Program-made: the position numbers and the translations under genes | Assembly (NCBI GenBank): GCA_037975125.1 | Contig: CM075857.1 | Span: 45,327,672-45,391,671, forward strand | Direction of reading: 5' to 3' | Length of the DNA stretch: 64,000 nt | From: Latrodectus hesperus | Taxonomy: Eukaryota; Arthropoda; Arachnida; Araneae; Theridiidae | Notes under the pieces: generated by a model | Told to the model about the DNA's origin: nothing | Databases searched by the model: none | The model's input: only the letters and a program-made list of their open reading frames with translations | Shown: piece by piece, positions 1 to 12,800 of the stretch | How the letters are laid out: each line of letters opens with the position of its first letter | Numbering within the stretch: the first letter of the stretch is position 1

Positions 1-776
1 CGTGACTTTAACTGTAGTCTGCTATATTCTTTAGTGCACTTATCTCCAAACCGCAGCTCAAGCGCACTCGATAGGGCTTGGAAATCGTGCCTCTGCTCCT
101 CCGGAAGCGTCTCGAGGATGTCAGCCGCGTCTCCTCTTAAAGAAGCCGCCAGGTGAAAAGCTTGGGCTCGGGGATTCCATCCATTAGCTTCCGCTACCAT
201 CATAAACTGGGTCTTGTATACTTGCCAGGATGATTTCCCATCAAATGTTGAGAGTTTAATATTGGCTAGGGAAGGCACAAATGTCACGTTGGGTTCCTCA
301 TGTTTGTTTGACATTTGCTTCTTCAAGCTTTCAATCTCCTTATTGATATTGTCTAATGCTTCTTCCACGTTTTCTTCTATCTCTAGAACTTTAGTTTCTA
401 CTGAAGTTACCTTATCCTCCATTGCATTCATCTTCTCCTGAATGATGTTGGAGAATTCTTCTTTAACACTTACAATGTCCTTCTTGAGCTCATCCTGTCC
501 AGATTTTATCTCTTTCATCATCTCGGTGTTAATCTCTTCTTGTCTAGCTTTCATCTCCTCTTGTCCAGCTTTCATCTCTTTCTTCATCTCGGTTTTAATC
601 TCTTCTTGTCCAGCTTTCATCTCTTTCATCATCTCGGTTTTAATCTCTTCTTGTCCAGCTTTCATCTCGGTTTTCATATCTTCTTGTCCAGCTTTCATCT
701 CAGCCATCTGCTCCGCTAATTTTTCGAGAAGACTTTTCATTAAATCCATATCCATTTTTCTGGTGACACGCTGCAT
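1..776 (-). CDS. Gag polyprotein, N-terminal part (partial)
   Basis: The reading frame starts at an ATG at 776, just inside the LTR, and stays open to the window edge (about 258 codons). The first third is a charged coiled coil built from near-identical heptad-like units with the pattern M-K-x-G-Q-E-E, seen on the plus strand as repeated 21-base blocks at 480-710. It is followed by a second coiled coil and the start of a retrotransposon capsid domain (motif TFDGKSSW). Compared with copy B the frame is 60 bases (20 codons) shorter, all in the repeat region, so the two copies differ in number and order of coiled-coil units without breaking frame. Gag normally assembles the cytoplasmic particle in which the element RNA is reverse-transcribed. 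Confidence 0.85.
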   Translation of the reverse strand, partial: MQRVTRKMDMDLMKSLLEKLAEQMAEMKAGQEDMKTEMKAGQEEIKTEMMKEMKAGQEEIKTEMKKEMKAGQEEMKARQEEINTEMMKEIKSGQDELKKDIVSVKEEFSNIIQEKMNAMEDKVTSVETKVLEIEENVEEALDNINKEIESLKKQMSNKHEEPNVTFVPSLANIKLSTFDGKSSWQVYKTQFMMVAEANGWNPRAQAFHLAASLRGDAADILETLPEEQRHDFQALSSALELRFGDKCTKEYSRLQLKS

Positions 777-794
777 CAACTCTTCAATCCCGAT

Positions 795-804
795 TCTGAC
801 ACCA
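795..804 (-). other. Primer-binding site of gypsy copy A
   Basis: Directly inside the LTR the minus strand reads TGGTGTCAGAA, starting two bases after the LTR end. It matches the pattern complementary to the 3' end of a leucine tRNA (TGGTGTCAGAAG type). The same site is present at 62961-62978 in copy B. Confidence 0.6.
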
Positions 805-806
805 GT

Positions 807-1393
807 TGTACCGAGCTCCACGGGTTCGTGTTGATTGAGAGTTGAATAAAGCAACCACTTAATGAACACAAGACTTTTATTCGTAAAAACTTCACTAGAT
901 AAACGAAATTCCCGCTGTAACAATCACAATTATACAGCTACAATTCGTCAGATACAATAAGAAATAGCTTCCAATCAGAGGTCTCAAATACCTCAGACAG
1001 AGAACAACTAGCAGTCACAACTAATCGTCTTCACACACTGACTGTCTTCACAAAACTGACTCTTCCATGTCGGGCTGCGGTATTTATACCTGACTTGGCG
1101 GAGAAATCTACCAATTTCGCCAAGGTTCTGGAAGCTTCTAGGCTATCTCGAAAAATATTGGTCCTAGAGCTTAGGTGATGGATGTTTCCAGAAGTATCGA
1201 TTTCTCGCCAAGTCGCCAAAAATCTCGCCAAAAGTCGCCAAGAATCTCGCCAATTGTCGCCAAATCATTAGGAAATCCGCTTTTAAACTACAACACGTCT
1301 AAATACCGCAATTTTTTGCCCAAAATGTGAGAATTTCTGATCTGTCTGAGATATTTTAAGACGAATATAATCATTATTTATAAATTTGTAACA
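807..1393 (-). repeat. 5' LTR of gypsy copy A (587 bp)
   Basis: On the plus strand the LTR begins TGTACCGAGC and ends TTGTAACA, giving TG...CA ends. It aligns throughout with the 608-bp LTRs at 59406 and 62981. Most of the 21-bp length difference lies in a short array of CGCCAA units near 1203-1265 (U3), so the LTR carries a variable minisatellite. In element orientation it holds U3, a TATA box, R with an AATAAA signal (plus strand near 889) and U5. Confidence 0.93.
1079..1138 (-). promoter_or_regulatory. LTR core promoter: TATA box with an upstream heat-shock-type element
   Basis: On the minus strand a perfect GGTATAAATACC lies at 1079-1090. About 40 bases upstream, at 1126-1138, the plus strand reads TTCtgGAAgcTTC: three alternating nTTCn/nGAAn units, the consensus of a heat-shock factor site. 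Copy B LTRs carry the same site with one base changed in the first unit. The TATA box almost certainly sets the start of R; heat-shock inducibility is inference from the motif only. Confidence 0.6.
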
Positions 1394-4300
1394 ATATTTA
1401 TTAATAATACTGCTGCATCGAAATTATTATTTTTTGTAAATTTTTAAATGAGTAATTTTGAATGTCTGACATATGCACGAGTTTTAACATTACGTAACCT
1501 TGATTTCCTGTAAACCATTCATATATTCATTATTAGAAACATTTGCACTAGATGTCATTATGAATTAATTAGGTTATGAGGAACTTTTTTTATTTTAATC
1601 GATACTAATTTACTATGGATATTTGTAATAATATTCTTAATTTTAAAACATAATTTGTAAATATAAAAAGAATTTCATTGGGACATTAAGTCAATTATTA
1701 GGAAGATAAAAAATTTAAACATCATTACTATTGAGAATTAGTGAATTTTTATCAGCGAATTAAAAGAAATTTGTCGATTTTTAACTTATTTCATAATGAA
1801 AAGATTTGAAAAAAGCTTGTGATACTTTGTATTATAATAATATATGCAATTTCATAGCATGGAATTTTATTTTTGTTGTATGATATTCTTTATTACTAAC
1901 CGAAGTTTGATATAAATATTTTGCTAGTTGCATTTATCCATATTTACAGTTAGCATAAGTATTAGCCATGCATTAGAAATAGATATTCTTATCGAAACTT
2001 AACATTCATATAAAATATTGAAATGCCAAAAATTTAGATTAAGCAAAATATTTTACGTAAGCAAATATAACTTACTTCTGAATTAAAGATCAGCTGGAGT
2101 GGAAAATCAATCAATAAGCAGTTTATAAATAATTAATATTGTATTCAATAACTTTTAGTTTAATTGTAATAAAACTAAACAATGTAATCGTTTCGCCTAT
2201 AAAATATTTTTTTAAAATTTACTTTAGAAAAAAAATGTAGGTTTTCTTCAGCTATAAAGGAATTTATAATTGTCCAAAAACAGATATTTAATGATGCTTC
2301 CTAGAAGAACATCTATGATTTTTATATCTACTTCACAAAAATACATTTTATAATAAATAAATGACCCATGTTTATGGCTGGGGGAAAAATGCAAACCTAT
2401 TAAATAAATAAATAAGGAAAAATTTTGACTAGTAAATACAGATATGACCTTAACTTATTATTTCTGAGATCTTCCACTCAGCTGATAAGTAAGAATATAT
2501 TCTGGAATAAAATCAGCTTTATAATATTTCTTCGTCAAAAAGAGTTCCATATTTATGTGCATGATATTTTGCAACTGTAACACTATAAATTATATTAGCT
2601 TTCACTTGAATATAACAAATGCTTAAAATATATGCTGATAATAATATCATTGGACAATTATAATTAATCAATATTATTTTAATAGTAATCACTACAAAAG
2701 TTGATCAAATAATGTTAAGATAATTAATAATCAGTACAGAAGATTTTTTTATCAGAATTTCAAGCTTAATGTCTACTTTAAAAAATCAACATACAATAGA
2801 ATTATGGAGTCACACATGTATAACAAAATTCAATATACGTTATACTTATTTTTTCCAATGAATTTACTCAATAAACTTATCATTAAGTATCATGTAAATT
2901 CTGATTTAATATAAATATCATTTTTCAGAAAAATAAAACTCATTGATCAAATTACATATAAATTGAAGTATCCAAGTTTTAAATAAAAGTCAATACTTAT
3001 AAAGATATTTCTTGTATCAAGACAGAGTAAAAATCAGAATAAATTTATTTCTAAATGATTACATCAATAAATTATTAATGAAAAATATAATGAAATAAAG
3101 TGATAAAATTACATCATGAAAGTTATTATATACAATGACTAGAATAATTTTCTCTTTTTAAAAATATTTACAAACATTGGGAAGTAATAAATATATCTTT
3201 ATGACACATTTTCACAACTTTCATATCACAGACATATTTTAATTAGATTTGTCATAAGTGCTAAAACCATAACCAAAATAAAAATATAAAAACGTACATA
3301 ATGTAAAATTACAGAAAAGCTTATTAAATACCATATTTTCCTGTACATAATTTGAAGATTATGTTAAAAATGTTTTGAATTTTGTTGTGTTTATTATATG
3401 TCACCACGGATAATTTGTTAAAAAAATGTTTCTCATCAGAAAAGCTTACAATAGTTTTGAAAGAAATGCTGTTTATATAATTTATAAATAACAAATGGTG
3501 TCATGACTTGGCTGACTTTCCAGAAATAATCAGTTTCACCCAATTTTATTCAAGAAAGAATTCCATTCCTTCGGAAGATATAATTGCTATTGCAATGTCT
3601 TCATCTGAGCTGTTTTGTTATGAAAAAATTCAAGTTTTTATATCAACATGTAGAAGAGAAAGCATCTAAGATATGCAGCAGATTTTACAATATACTAAAA
3701 GCTATAGAGAAGGAAAATAAAAAAAGTGGTGACAAACGTATTAATTTCCGGTAAAAACAAAGCAAGTGCAAAAGAAAAATGTATCCAATGGGTAGTTTGG
3801 GGGGAAAAAACATTTCTCACATTTAATTATGAACAAAACATATTTGCCGTAGTTTTAAAAGTTATTAAAAATTAAAAATCTCGATAAGTTGCACAAGAAT
3901 CTTTGAAACTATCACCCTGGGCGATCGATTTGGTGCTTTTATCCCAGATTATCACATTTTGCAATGAATTGGATCCAAATATGATCCAATCATATGATTT
4001 TCATAATGCATGTTTATCTTTGTGTATTTTATTAATTACATCATGTATTTTCTTATGAGATATTCCACATTATCATTGTATATTTTCGACTATTTTCCAA
4101 AAAATTGCCGCAGTTTATGCAATGTCTTTTTTCTTTTACTTGAAAAAATAGATTTGGAAAATATGAAACTGCAGATTACATACAAGAAAATACGGTCAAT
4201 AAAATAATTATAACTTATTTCCATTCATATATTTACTGTTGTGTGATTATTTTACATATACTGTTTTTGAATAGATTTTAATGCAATTAATTTAATAAAT

Positions 4301-6171
4301 AAAAACTAGGATATTCAATATATTTTAAGATATACACATTTAAGAGATTTTAAGTTTAGTCAAAACATTAAATTTGAAAAAAATGCACATTACAAGGTAA
4401 GTTACACTTATTACATACCATGTATCATTTTAATAATAATTTCTCACTATACATAAATACCTTTCATTGTATCATTCTTAGTTACATCAATTTTTATATA
4501 TTTCAAACAAACATATAGAAAAAAAAGTTATATATCTTATGCATTCACATGTACAAAAGAAAATTTTAGTCAAGTGTCTGCTTCTTTATTTTTACATATT
4601 CCTTTCAAATAAAATAACCTCTCACTTTCTATCTTTACTATATTTTATTACATTAAGAGTACATAAATAATTATAAAGGCGTTTGAAAATTTATTAATAA
4701 TCAATATTAATGAGAAAAACTAAGAAAACATTTTATGTAGATTAATAAGCTTCAGTAATTTGTAAGGATTGATAATAATAAAAAAAAAAAAAAAAGCAAG
4801 AGCCAAAAGTTTCATAGAAAATTATCAATTTAATATTACTGTGATGAATAGTTTAATTTGATAGTCTACAATAGAACCACTATTATTTTACAGATAAATA
4901 TTTTTAATTATTCATAATCATAGAAAAGAAATTATTCACATAATTATATAATTTAAAGACACATTTTTATTAAATTATATTTATTTCTTTAAAATGTAAC
5001 TTTCAAATGAATTTATTAGGGTCAAATAAGTAACACTTTGATATTGTTTTAAGTTACTTCTGGATTTTTAACTATAATAAAACATGAAAAAATGCTAAAA
5101 TTTTCTTATATTATTTAATCTTTGATAAATAATTGCTTTTATGTGTAAATTAGAGATTATTATTTCAATTATTTAATTCCAAAGTAGATAATTCTAATAA
5201 AAGCTTATATATGCAATGATATAAACACTTCTTAAATTATTAAATTACATATTTTTAAGTCTTAAAAAAAAACCTATTTATGAAAATATAAAGCCAATAC
5301 ATTTGCAAAAATTGCAAATTGAAGAGAAATTAAAAATGTTATTAATAATTTTATAAAATAAAAATATTCTAATGATAATTATGATATAAGGCTTAGGAAT
5401 AATGAATTTGTTTCTTGAATTAGTTTTAAATTCAAAATATATTTTATAGAGAACATATGAAAAAATTTCAAAAAAATAAGGAACAAAATCGAACATAATT
5501 TAAAAAATATATAAGCAATATTCTTTCTTATTTTTCTTAAAGATATAGCTTGTCAATAGTGAATGGAGAAAAGTTTTGGTTCCATACAAATAAATAAAAA
5601 AAAAATGTCAATCAGATATTAAAATTTTGATTTACAAAATGATTCATTAATCTACCTAAACAAACTTATTAATAATTAAATACTATACTCTTTAAATTGC
5701 TTAAAAAATTTGTGCTACATTGAACTGAACACCAATTTTAATAAGTGCAAGAGTAATTTAATACTCAGATTTTCTAATCACTAATATGTTGAAGAAATAA
5801 AAAATAAAATAATTTTTTAACTTTTATTTAATTATTTCAAAGCAAATAATTTATTAATTCTAAGTATTTTAGATAAATATAAACCTAAAGTATGAGTTAA
5901 AACAATTATCTTGTAAGCTTTACTTTTTCTTAAAAATTGTCACTCAAGTTAAAACCAAAAAGCACACATGTGTATGTATGTATCACACATACACACAATT
6001 AAAAATAGAAATTAAAAAATATAACCAAACAGATATAAGAATTTAAAAATATATTAATAAAAAAGATGAAATAAATAATAAAATGTATGTATTAATCATA
6101 CACACACACACACACATATATATATAATCTTCCTTATATGTACAATATTTCATATTAAAAAAAAATTATTT
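1394..6171. other. AT-rich downstream flank of PPM1D; no gene seen
   Basis: About 4.8 kb of very AT-rich sequence lies between the gypsy LTR and the PPM1D stop codon. The right-hand part must include the PPM1D 3' untranslated region; several AATAAA hexamers occur on the minus strand (for example near 5822), but I cannot choose the cleavage site. A (CA)n(TA)n tract lies at 6099-6126. Open frames here are short, AT-driven and have no recognisable domain. Confidence 0.6.
6099..6126. repeat. (CA)n(TA)n microsatellite in the PPM1D 3' region
   Basis: A short CA dinucleotide run passes into TA repeats, starting about 45 bases past the PPM1D stop codon and so probably within its 3' untranslated region. 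Confidence 0.85.
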
Positions 6172-6890
6172 CTAGCTTTGTACTTCTGGATCTTCATTTG
6201 AATAATGAATGCATGAGCTTAAACTAGCTTTTCTTTTTTGAGAACTGGCACCATCACTGTTTATTTCACTAACATTTGAATTAGTATTGGGTTGTAAGAT
6301 CTCAGTCCCAGAATGTTTCCGTTTAATAGCTTGTTTCAAATTACAGAGCTGATTTAGAGTCACTTTTAAATTTTGGGGATCAAAAATAGGCTTAATATCA
6401 CTAAAAGGCTTCATACAAGTACATGGAATTTCTTCATCACAAGTATCTCTTTCAAAACCCATTTCTTCTGAATGAATGGACCCAAAACAGGATTTATTTC
6501 TCAAAAAGTATTCACTGCTTTCTTCATCTGAAAATGAATCTCCTTCATCTAAGGAAGAAAGTCCAGTTTCAAAATTTGGATAGGGAAAAGGATCACTCAT
6601 TCGACGATAGCTGACTACTTTACTCCAAGTAGCTAATGTAGAAAGGCTAGTACGACCACTTGGATTTTTACTCCAACGAGCAATTGAACTTGGACTATTT
6701 TCAATACCTTCAGCATCTAATTTTTTGGGTGATTTACAAAAATATTCTGGAAGAAAGTTGGAACATGATTGCAAGGGACTATTAGCATGCCCTTCAGAAT
6801 TATTATTAGAACTTAACTTATTCTCAATGAAATCAATTGAAGAATGTAACTTTAGGTCATTCTCATCTTCACTTGAAAATGAGTTACAAC
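6172..6890 (-). CDS. PPM1D: PPM1D exon 6 (stop codon)
   Basis: 719 bases from a TTTTTACAG acceptor to TAG at 6174-6172. It encodes the C-terminal tail (residues 394-632), rich in Ser, Asn and acid residues. No known domain is visible; the two small Lys/Arg clusters are candidate nuclear signals by analogy with human PPM1D. Confidence 0.92.
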
Positions 6891-9800
6891 CTGTAAAAAG
6901 AGGAGAATTCATTACCATTTTAAACATAAAATCAGTGAAAAAAGGTATTGTTTTATATTATATCAAGTAAATAATACACTGTACAAAATCTTATATAAAA
7001 TTTACCACCATATTAGAATTTCAATTTAACACTTTAAAAAAATATAACTACTTTATTTATGAGTGCCAATAGAAAAGTTTTAATACATATTTTGTATTTT
7101 ATATGATTATTACAATAGAAAATTTTATGGTACAGATAAACTACAGGAGAATTCTGAATTGTATTTCTACTACAGGAAAATTCTGATTTGCCACTTCAAA
7201 GTTTTTTTTTTCTTTGGTGCTTTACAGTTAATTAGGGCAAGATCTACTGTTTAAGGTGAATTCCAAACCACATAAACATTCAAGACAAGAGATAAGATTC
7301 AAAATTGTTAAGCCAAAAGTAAAAGTAATTTTTTGCTTTTCATAAATTAATTTGTATTTCATATTTTGTTTGATATTGCAAATAAGAGTTCATAATCAAT
7401 AAATTACATGCTTACTCAATTTTAAGTTAAGATTAATTTTAAAAGCACTTAACAAATTTAAACAAAAAAATTTTTGCAAGAATTTATTAATTTTCTGCAT
7501 TTTATACAAAAATTTTTTCTAATAATTTTGAATTTTATTTCAATTGCAGTGATTTTTTTGATAATTATGATGTGTATCAGGATATAAAAATGTTTAAAAG
7601 ATTTAAATACTTTTCCCACCAAAAGGTATTTACATTTGATATATATAAGATAATTAATGTAAATTTGTATGTTTCATGTTTTAAAAATTAGTTAAATTAT
7701 TACATTTCCTAAATTTATAACATTTTATATTATATATATTTTAATTATTTACATTTGTTAAGTTCTAAAATAAATTTTATAAATATATTTATAACTTAAT
7801 ACATTTTTTATTAAGTCAAGTATTTAGGAAAAGACGATTTATCATATGCTAATAAACTACAAAAATAAGTCTTATTTTTAATGTTCATTAGCAGTCTTTA
7901 AAAATTTAAAAGATGTAAGTGACTAATATTTACACGTGTTTTTTAATATCACACAAACAAAAAACCATCATAGAAGAATGCCCAAATTTTATTTAACAAA
8001 TTAAAAGATCAAATAAAATGTATGAAAAATAGTTATAAGACAAAACCAATCAACATACATCTAAAATCTCTTATACAGCAAATAAGCTCTCATAGTAAAA
8101 TTTGTATTACAGGGAGATTTATAATAATTTTATATGAAATGGAAAAAATATATATTTTTTCACTAATAAAACCTTTATAAAGGAACAAGATGGCCAATAA
8201 AAGTTTTTACATTTATTTTATTCTATTTAGGTTTTCAACTTAAATAAATTTCGGTTTACAAAAGTGAAACAAATACCCGAAATTTAAGCCATGAAAAACC
8301 CTAAGCTATTCTTAAGAAATTAGATAAGTTAAAATGTCATTGAAAACTTACCTAATATTTCATTACCTTCTGTTACAGCTACATTTTCAGTATTCACTTT
8401 ACTTTCCAATTCATTGCTGTAATTAGGAAGCTCAGCTGTCACACTTTTTGAGCGTAGTCCTACATCCCACACTTGTAAACTTCCAGGATAATTCATTTTT
8501 AATATAAGTTGCTCTTTTAGTACTTCATCTTCAGAAGATTTTGTCTGATCCAGCATTATAGTGACAACACTTACATTATCTGCTCGGGTCTGTAGCTGAT
8601 TCCATCGTTCAAGAGCACAATCAACAAGAACTTTTGATGGATTACATAATGTTAAATGCTAGAAAAATGAAGAATTTATGTTAGATTTCAAAGCAAATTA
8701 ATAACAAAACAATTTTTTTTAATAAAAACCAAATGTATATGCTTTTTTCTTATAATCAAATTTTTCAACAAGAATTAAAAGAACAGAAATAAACATCAAT
8801 CTATTGCATGGCTCGAATAATATATATTATAAGAGAAGTTAAAAAAGGAATATAGCACTTCACAAGGGTTTAATAGATGAAATTTAGGCATTTTCATATT
8901 TTTGACAGGAAAAGTCAGAAAACTTAAGATATTTTAGAAAATCAAAATTAGTAATCAAAGTACTAAAATATTTAATATACAAAATTTGTGTGAGCTAGTC
9001 ATATAATAAACTAACCTCTTGGGTAAATTTGTAGTATTTTATAAATTTAAATTCTTCTAATAAAATAAAATTGTTTCACAAATGCAACAGAAAGAACATT
9101 TTTAGGAAAATTTGCTTTCTGCTATCTTAAAGATATTGTAATATTCAAGACAAGCTTCAATTGAAATTTTATTGAACAATAGAATTGAAGACATTAAATA
9201 TTAAACTTCTTAAGCATAACTTTTAAATTCATTTGTGCAGGAATTTAAGGGGAAGAAATTTATTAATATTTAATATTCTACCTTTCTTATAATACAATGA
9301 ATAATAATTTTATTCACTAAGGCATTGAAGAAATGTCATTCATATATAAAGTTGGTCATGGTAAATCTTTATCAAAAAGAAAAGATAATTGAAAATAAAT
9401 CCTTAATAAACAATAACGTAAATGTTATTAAATTTAAAGAAATTTAATACTATAACTAAATATAAATGCCAAACTTATAATTGGGAAGTATCTAGTTTCT
9501 AAAACTCTTACATATCATAGAAATAAAATATAATATATTGTATAATTCATATCAAAAAAACTTATCATTCTGAAAGTTTTTTACTGGTCATTTTAACTGC
9601 TCAAGTCTACAATTTCTAATACATATATACCTCAACAATATCAGAAAAGAAATAATTATATTTAACAATATATCAATAAATTTATTATAATCAAAGTATG
9701 ATGCAAATTCACAAGCCAATTTCAGTACAAAATGCAGAGTGGGAATAGTGTTTCTAATAAAGAAGTTTAAAAATAAACAGGAGCATTATATATAACCATT

Positions 9801-12800
9801 CCTGAGATTGGTATAAAATCCATGAATACTAATATTTCAGCTACAAACTCAATGGCAAATTATAGGTGAAATTAATCATTCCAAATGTGAAATTTAGTAA
9901 TTTTAATTTAACTAACTAATGAAAGGAGTTTCCTTGAACTGCCATGAACAAAAAATAAATCTATTCATTTAGTTTTCTGAATTATAAAATTTTAAAACAT
10001 ATTGAACTTTGAAAATTTGTTTTTCAGATGAAAAATTACATGAAATAGATACTGCAGAATTTTATTCATAAAAACTAAGTTTATTAACTAGGTATAACCT
10101 CATTACAAATAAGAAATAAAAATGAATACATATTTTTGCAAATGTTTCTAAGTTTTATAATAATTGCAGTAAAGAAAATTTTTTATTATGGATATTCAAA
10201 TGTTAAACAATTTTTTCCACCCCCTTTTCATTTAGACACCTGTATAATTATTATTAATTTCTTTTTATGATTAAGGCAATTTTAAATAGAATTCAACAAT
10301 ACTGTATCAACAAATTATTAATCCATCATCAATATGAGCCTAAGTATATATATATAGCCAATATGAGGAAATAATTAAAATATTTTCTTGCATTTGACTT
10401 AACTTTTTTAATTAAAAACACTTAAATCCATTTAAAAAATGACATACAGAAGAAATTATAGAATTAAATCTATCTTTCTTACTTACAAAATTATTTCCCA
10501 TACAAAAAAGAAATTTTAATTTTAGTGCTATTCTTTTAAAACTGAACAGAATTTTTTGTTTTAATATATTTAATTCTCATAATCTTGTTTCATTACTTTA
10601 TGCTGCAAAAAATTAATATATATATATACATCGTTATTTCATTTACATTATCTTATTTCACTCAATTTTTCTCCTGTTTTAGAAAAATGAAGTTTAACAT
10701 CAGGAATTTTAATAACTGTTTATAATAATGCTATGATAAAAAATTAGTTATACCCAATTTTTTCAAAATTAATAACTTTTCAAAATGGTCTAAAATGTGC
10801 ATTCAAATTGAAACAAATTATCTGGTCAGATTAATAATAATAACAAATCACACATTATTTCATATAGAAGAAGCATTACGATCACAAGTCGCCAAGGGTA
10901 AAAAAGTTAAATACAGCAAAATTTAATTTTGTTTGAAAAAAAGGCACTATATATGCACACAATCAATCATTGAAGCTATTAAGCACAGTTTCCACCAGAA
11001 AACATTGGGGTTTAAATAGGTTTTGTGAATAAGTGATAATTATTCAATTTATAAAATGTAAATAACATATTTGTATTATTTTAGTAGTTTCTAAAAATGT
11101 AAACCCTTTTAAAAGGTTTACATTTTTAGAATTCAGTTAGATTATCTACAACACACACAGTTAATTTTTTTCTTCTTTTCATTTACGGTGATTATTATGC
11201 AGGGGTATAATGGAAAAGTACTGTCAATCCCAAAGAATTGTTATACCATCAAGCTAAAAACATCATAAATATCGAATATGTCAGATACATATGAAGTACT
11301 TTCCCAGTCTCACTGGATAAATGCTATCAGCTTCCCAAATAAGGGCAGATATTAGAGAGTTGCCAATGAAAGACTTGCAAAGTATGGTGTTGAAATTCAA
11401 TATCAGATCACATATGAAATAATCAAATGCACACTACCTAACAGAAGCAAATATTTGACAGTATAATTATATGCATGTGTGTATGAGTTGTTAACATTGA
11501 AACATTGTTATAAATAAAAATGGTATAAATCTATTAGTCTTTTAAAAATAAATGATTCATTGTATTAAGCAATAAATTAAAAAACCTTCAAGCAACTTAC
11601 AACATTCTTAGAAATTCCAAATTTAGCAATAAGTTTCCTGTTTTCATTTTCTACATCTTGTACTAAATGAACAGCAGCTTGAGGAGACATAATATTCCAT
11701 AGCCCATCTGATGCAAGAATCAAGCATTTATCTTTTAAGAGATCAAGATTCATAACACCGAGGTCAGGCTCAGGACTAACCGCAAACTCTTGCTGAAAGT
11801 AATCATAACTCCACAAATCACCTGTACAAATATACGTACAGCATTTTATAAATTAATTTTATCAATATTCACAAAAGTCATTTTTTAAAATGAATGAATT
11901 ATATAAAGATTAACTGTACTAGTTAAAATATGTATTAAACATTTCACTCAATACTTGAGAAGTTAAATATTATTTCACTACAATATTTGAATATTTCTTT
12001 TGAAATCTTTTGCTTAATTCGCATAGTAAAGAATGCGTATTACACTTGCATACAACTAAATTAAATATGAACAATTGATCTTTTGTAAGGGATTGTTGAA
12101 CTTGCTGACAAAGGAAAAAATCTTATTCTTACGTTATAAATGCATTCTAATTAATTTTATGCTTTGATTTGGCAGAAAAAGTGAAACAAAAACCTTAATA
12201 CTAAAGAAAGCCTTGATAAATCAATATTTTAAGAATTAAAGCTACTGAACAAATATAATTAAAATTTTTGGCTTAATTTCAAAACAATATCTTAATTAAG
12301 AGAGTGGAAATCACATTGTTTAAAAGTTAGCATCAAAAGAATTTCACAGAAAATAAGTTTAAAGAAAATAGAATGATTTAGCAAGCATTAGTCTATTGAT
12401 AACCAGAATAGACAAACTGCTATTTTAAAAAAAATTTTAAACACAGATAAATATATATGGTTACAAACACATTTTTTGTAAACATTAAAGACATAGAGAA
12501 AATTAACAAACCTAATGAACGTGCAACAGCAAGAAAGGGAATTTTTTCAAAATCTGTACTACGCAGAATTGGTCCTTCATGGCCAGGTTTTGGCCTTTTC
12601 CAAACAACTCTTTCAACTCCAGATTTATTCATCACCAATCCTCCAGATTCTAAAATACGCTGTTTCTCCTGAGGAGACTCTGGTTTATGGTCTATTGTAA
12701 GACTTTCTGCTTGCCAAGCATCTATGTCTAAAAATTTGGGATAGTTAAAAATATGTAAATATATGTAAGAATTATTAACATTTTCCTTACAAATTTTCAT

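Larger units (their letters stand above)
1..1393 (-). mobile_element. Ty3/gypsy LTR retrotransposon copy A, 5' portion (cut by window edge)
   Basis: The element reads right to left: 5' LTR (807-1393), primer-binding site, then gag running off the left edge. The sequence is a close copy of the element at 59406-63588, and base 1 corresponds to about 62115 there. The base run after the LTR at 1394 begins ATAT, the same four bases that flank copy B. The missing interior and 3' LTR lie outside the window, so I cannot tell whether this copy keeps the reverse transcriptase that copy B lacks. Confidence 0.93.

Noticed and set aside
442..834. Plus-strand Ser/Phe/Ile-rich frames at 442-834 and 62556-63008
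   Set aside because: They are the reverse side of the gag heptad repeats.
1031..1231. Minus-strand frames in the LTRs (1031-1231, 59648-59884, 63223-63459)
   Set aside because: They lie in U3, change with the minisatellite length and overlap the TATA box; regulatory sequence rather than protein.
1394..6171. CRISPR-like or operon-like structures in the repeats
   Set aside because: This is eukaryotic DNA; the repeats are transposons, satellites and microsatellites with no regular spacer pattern.
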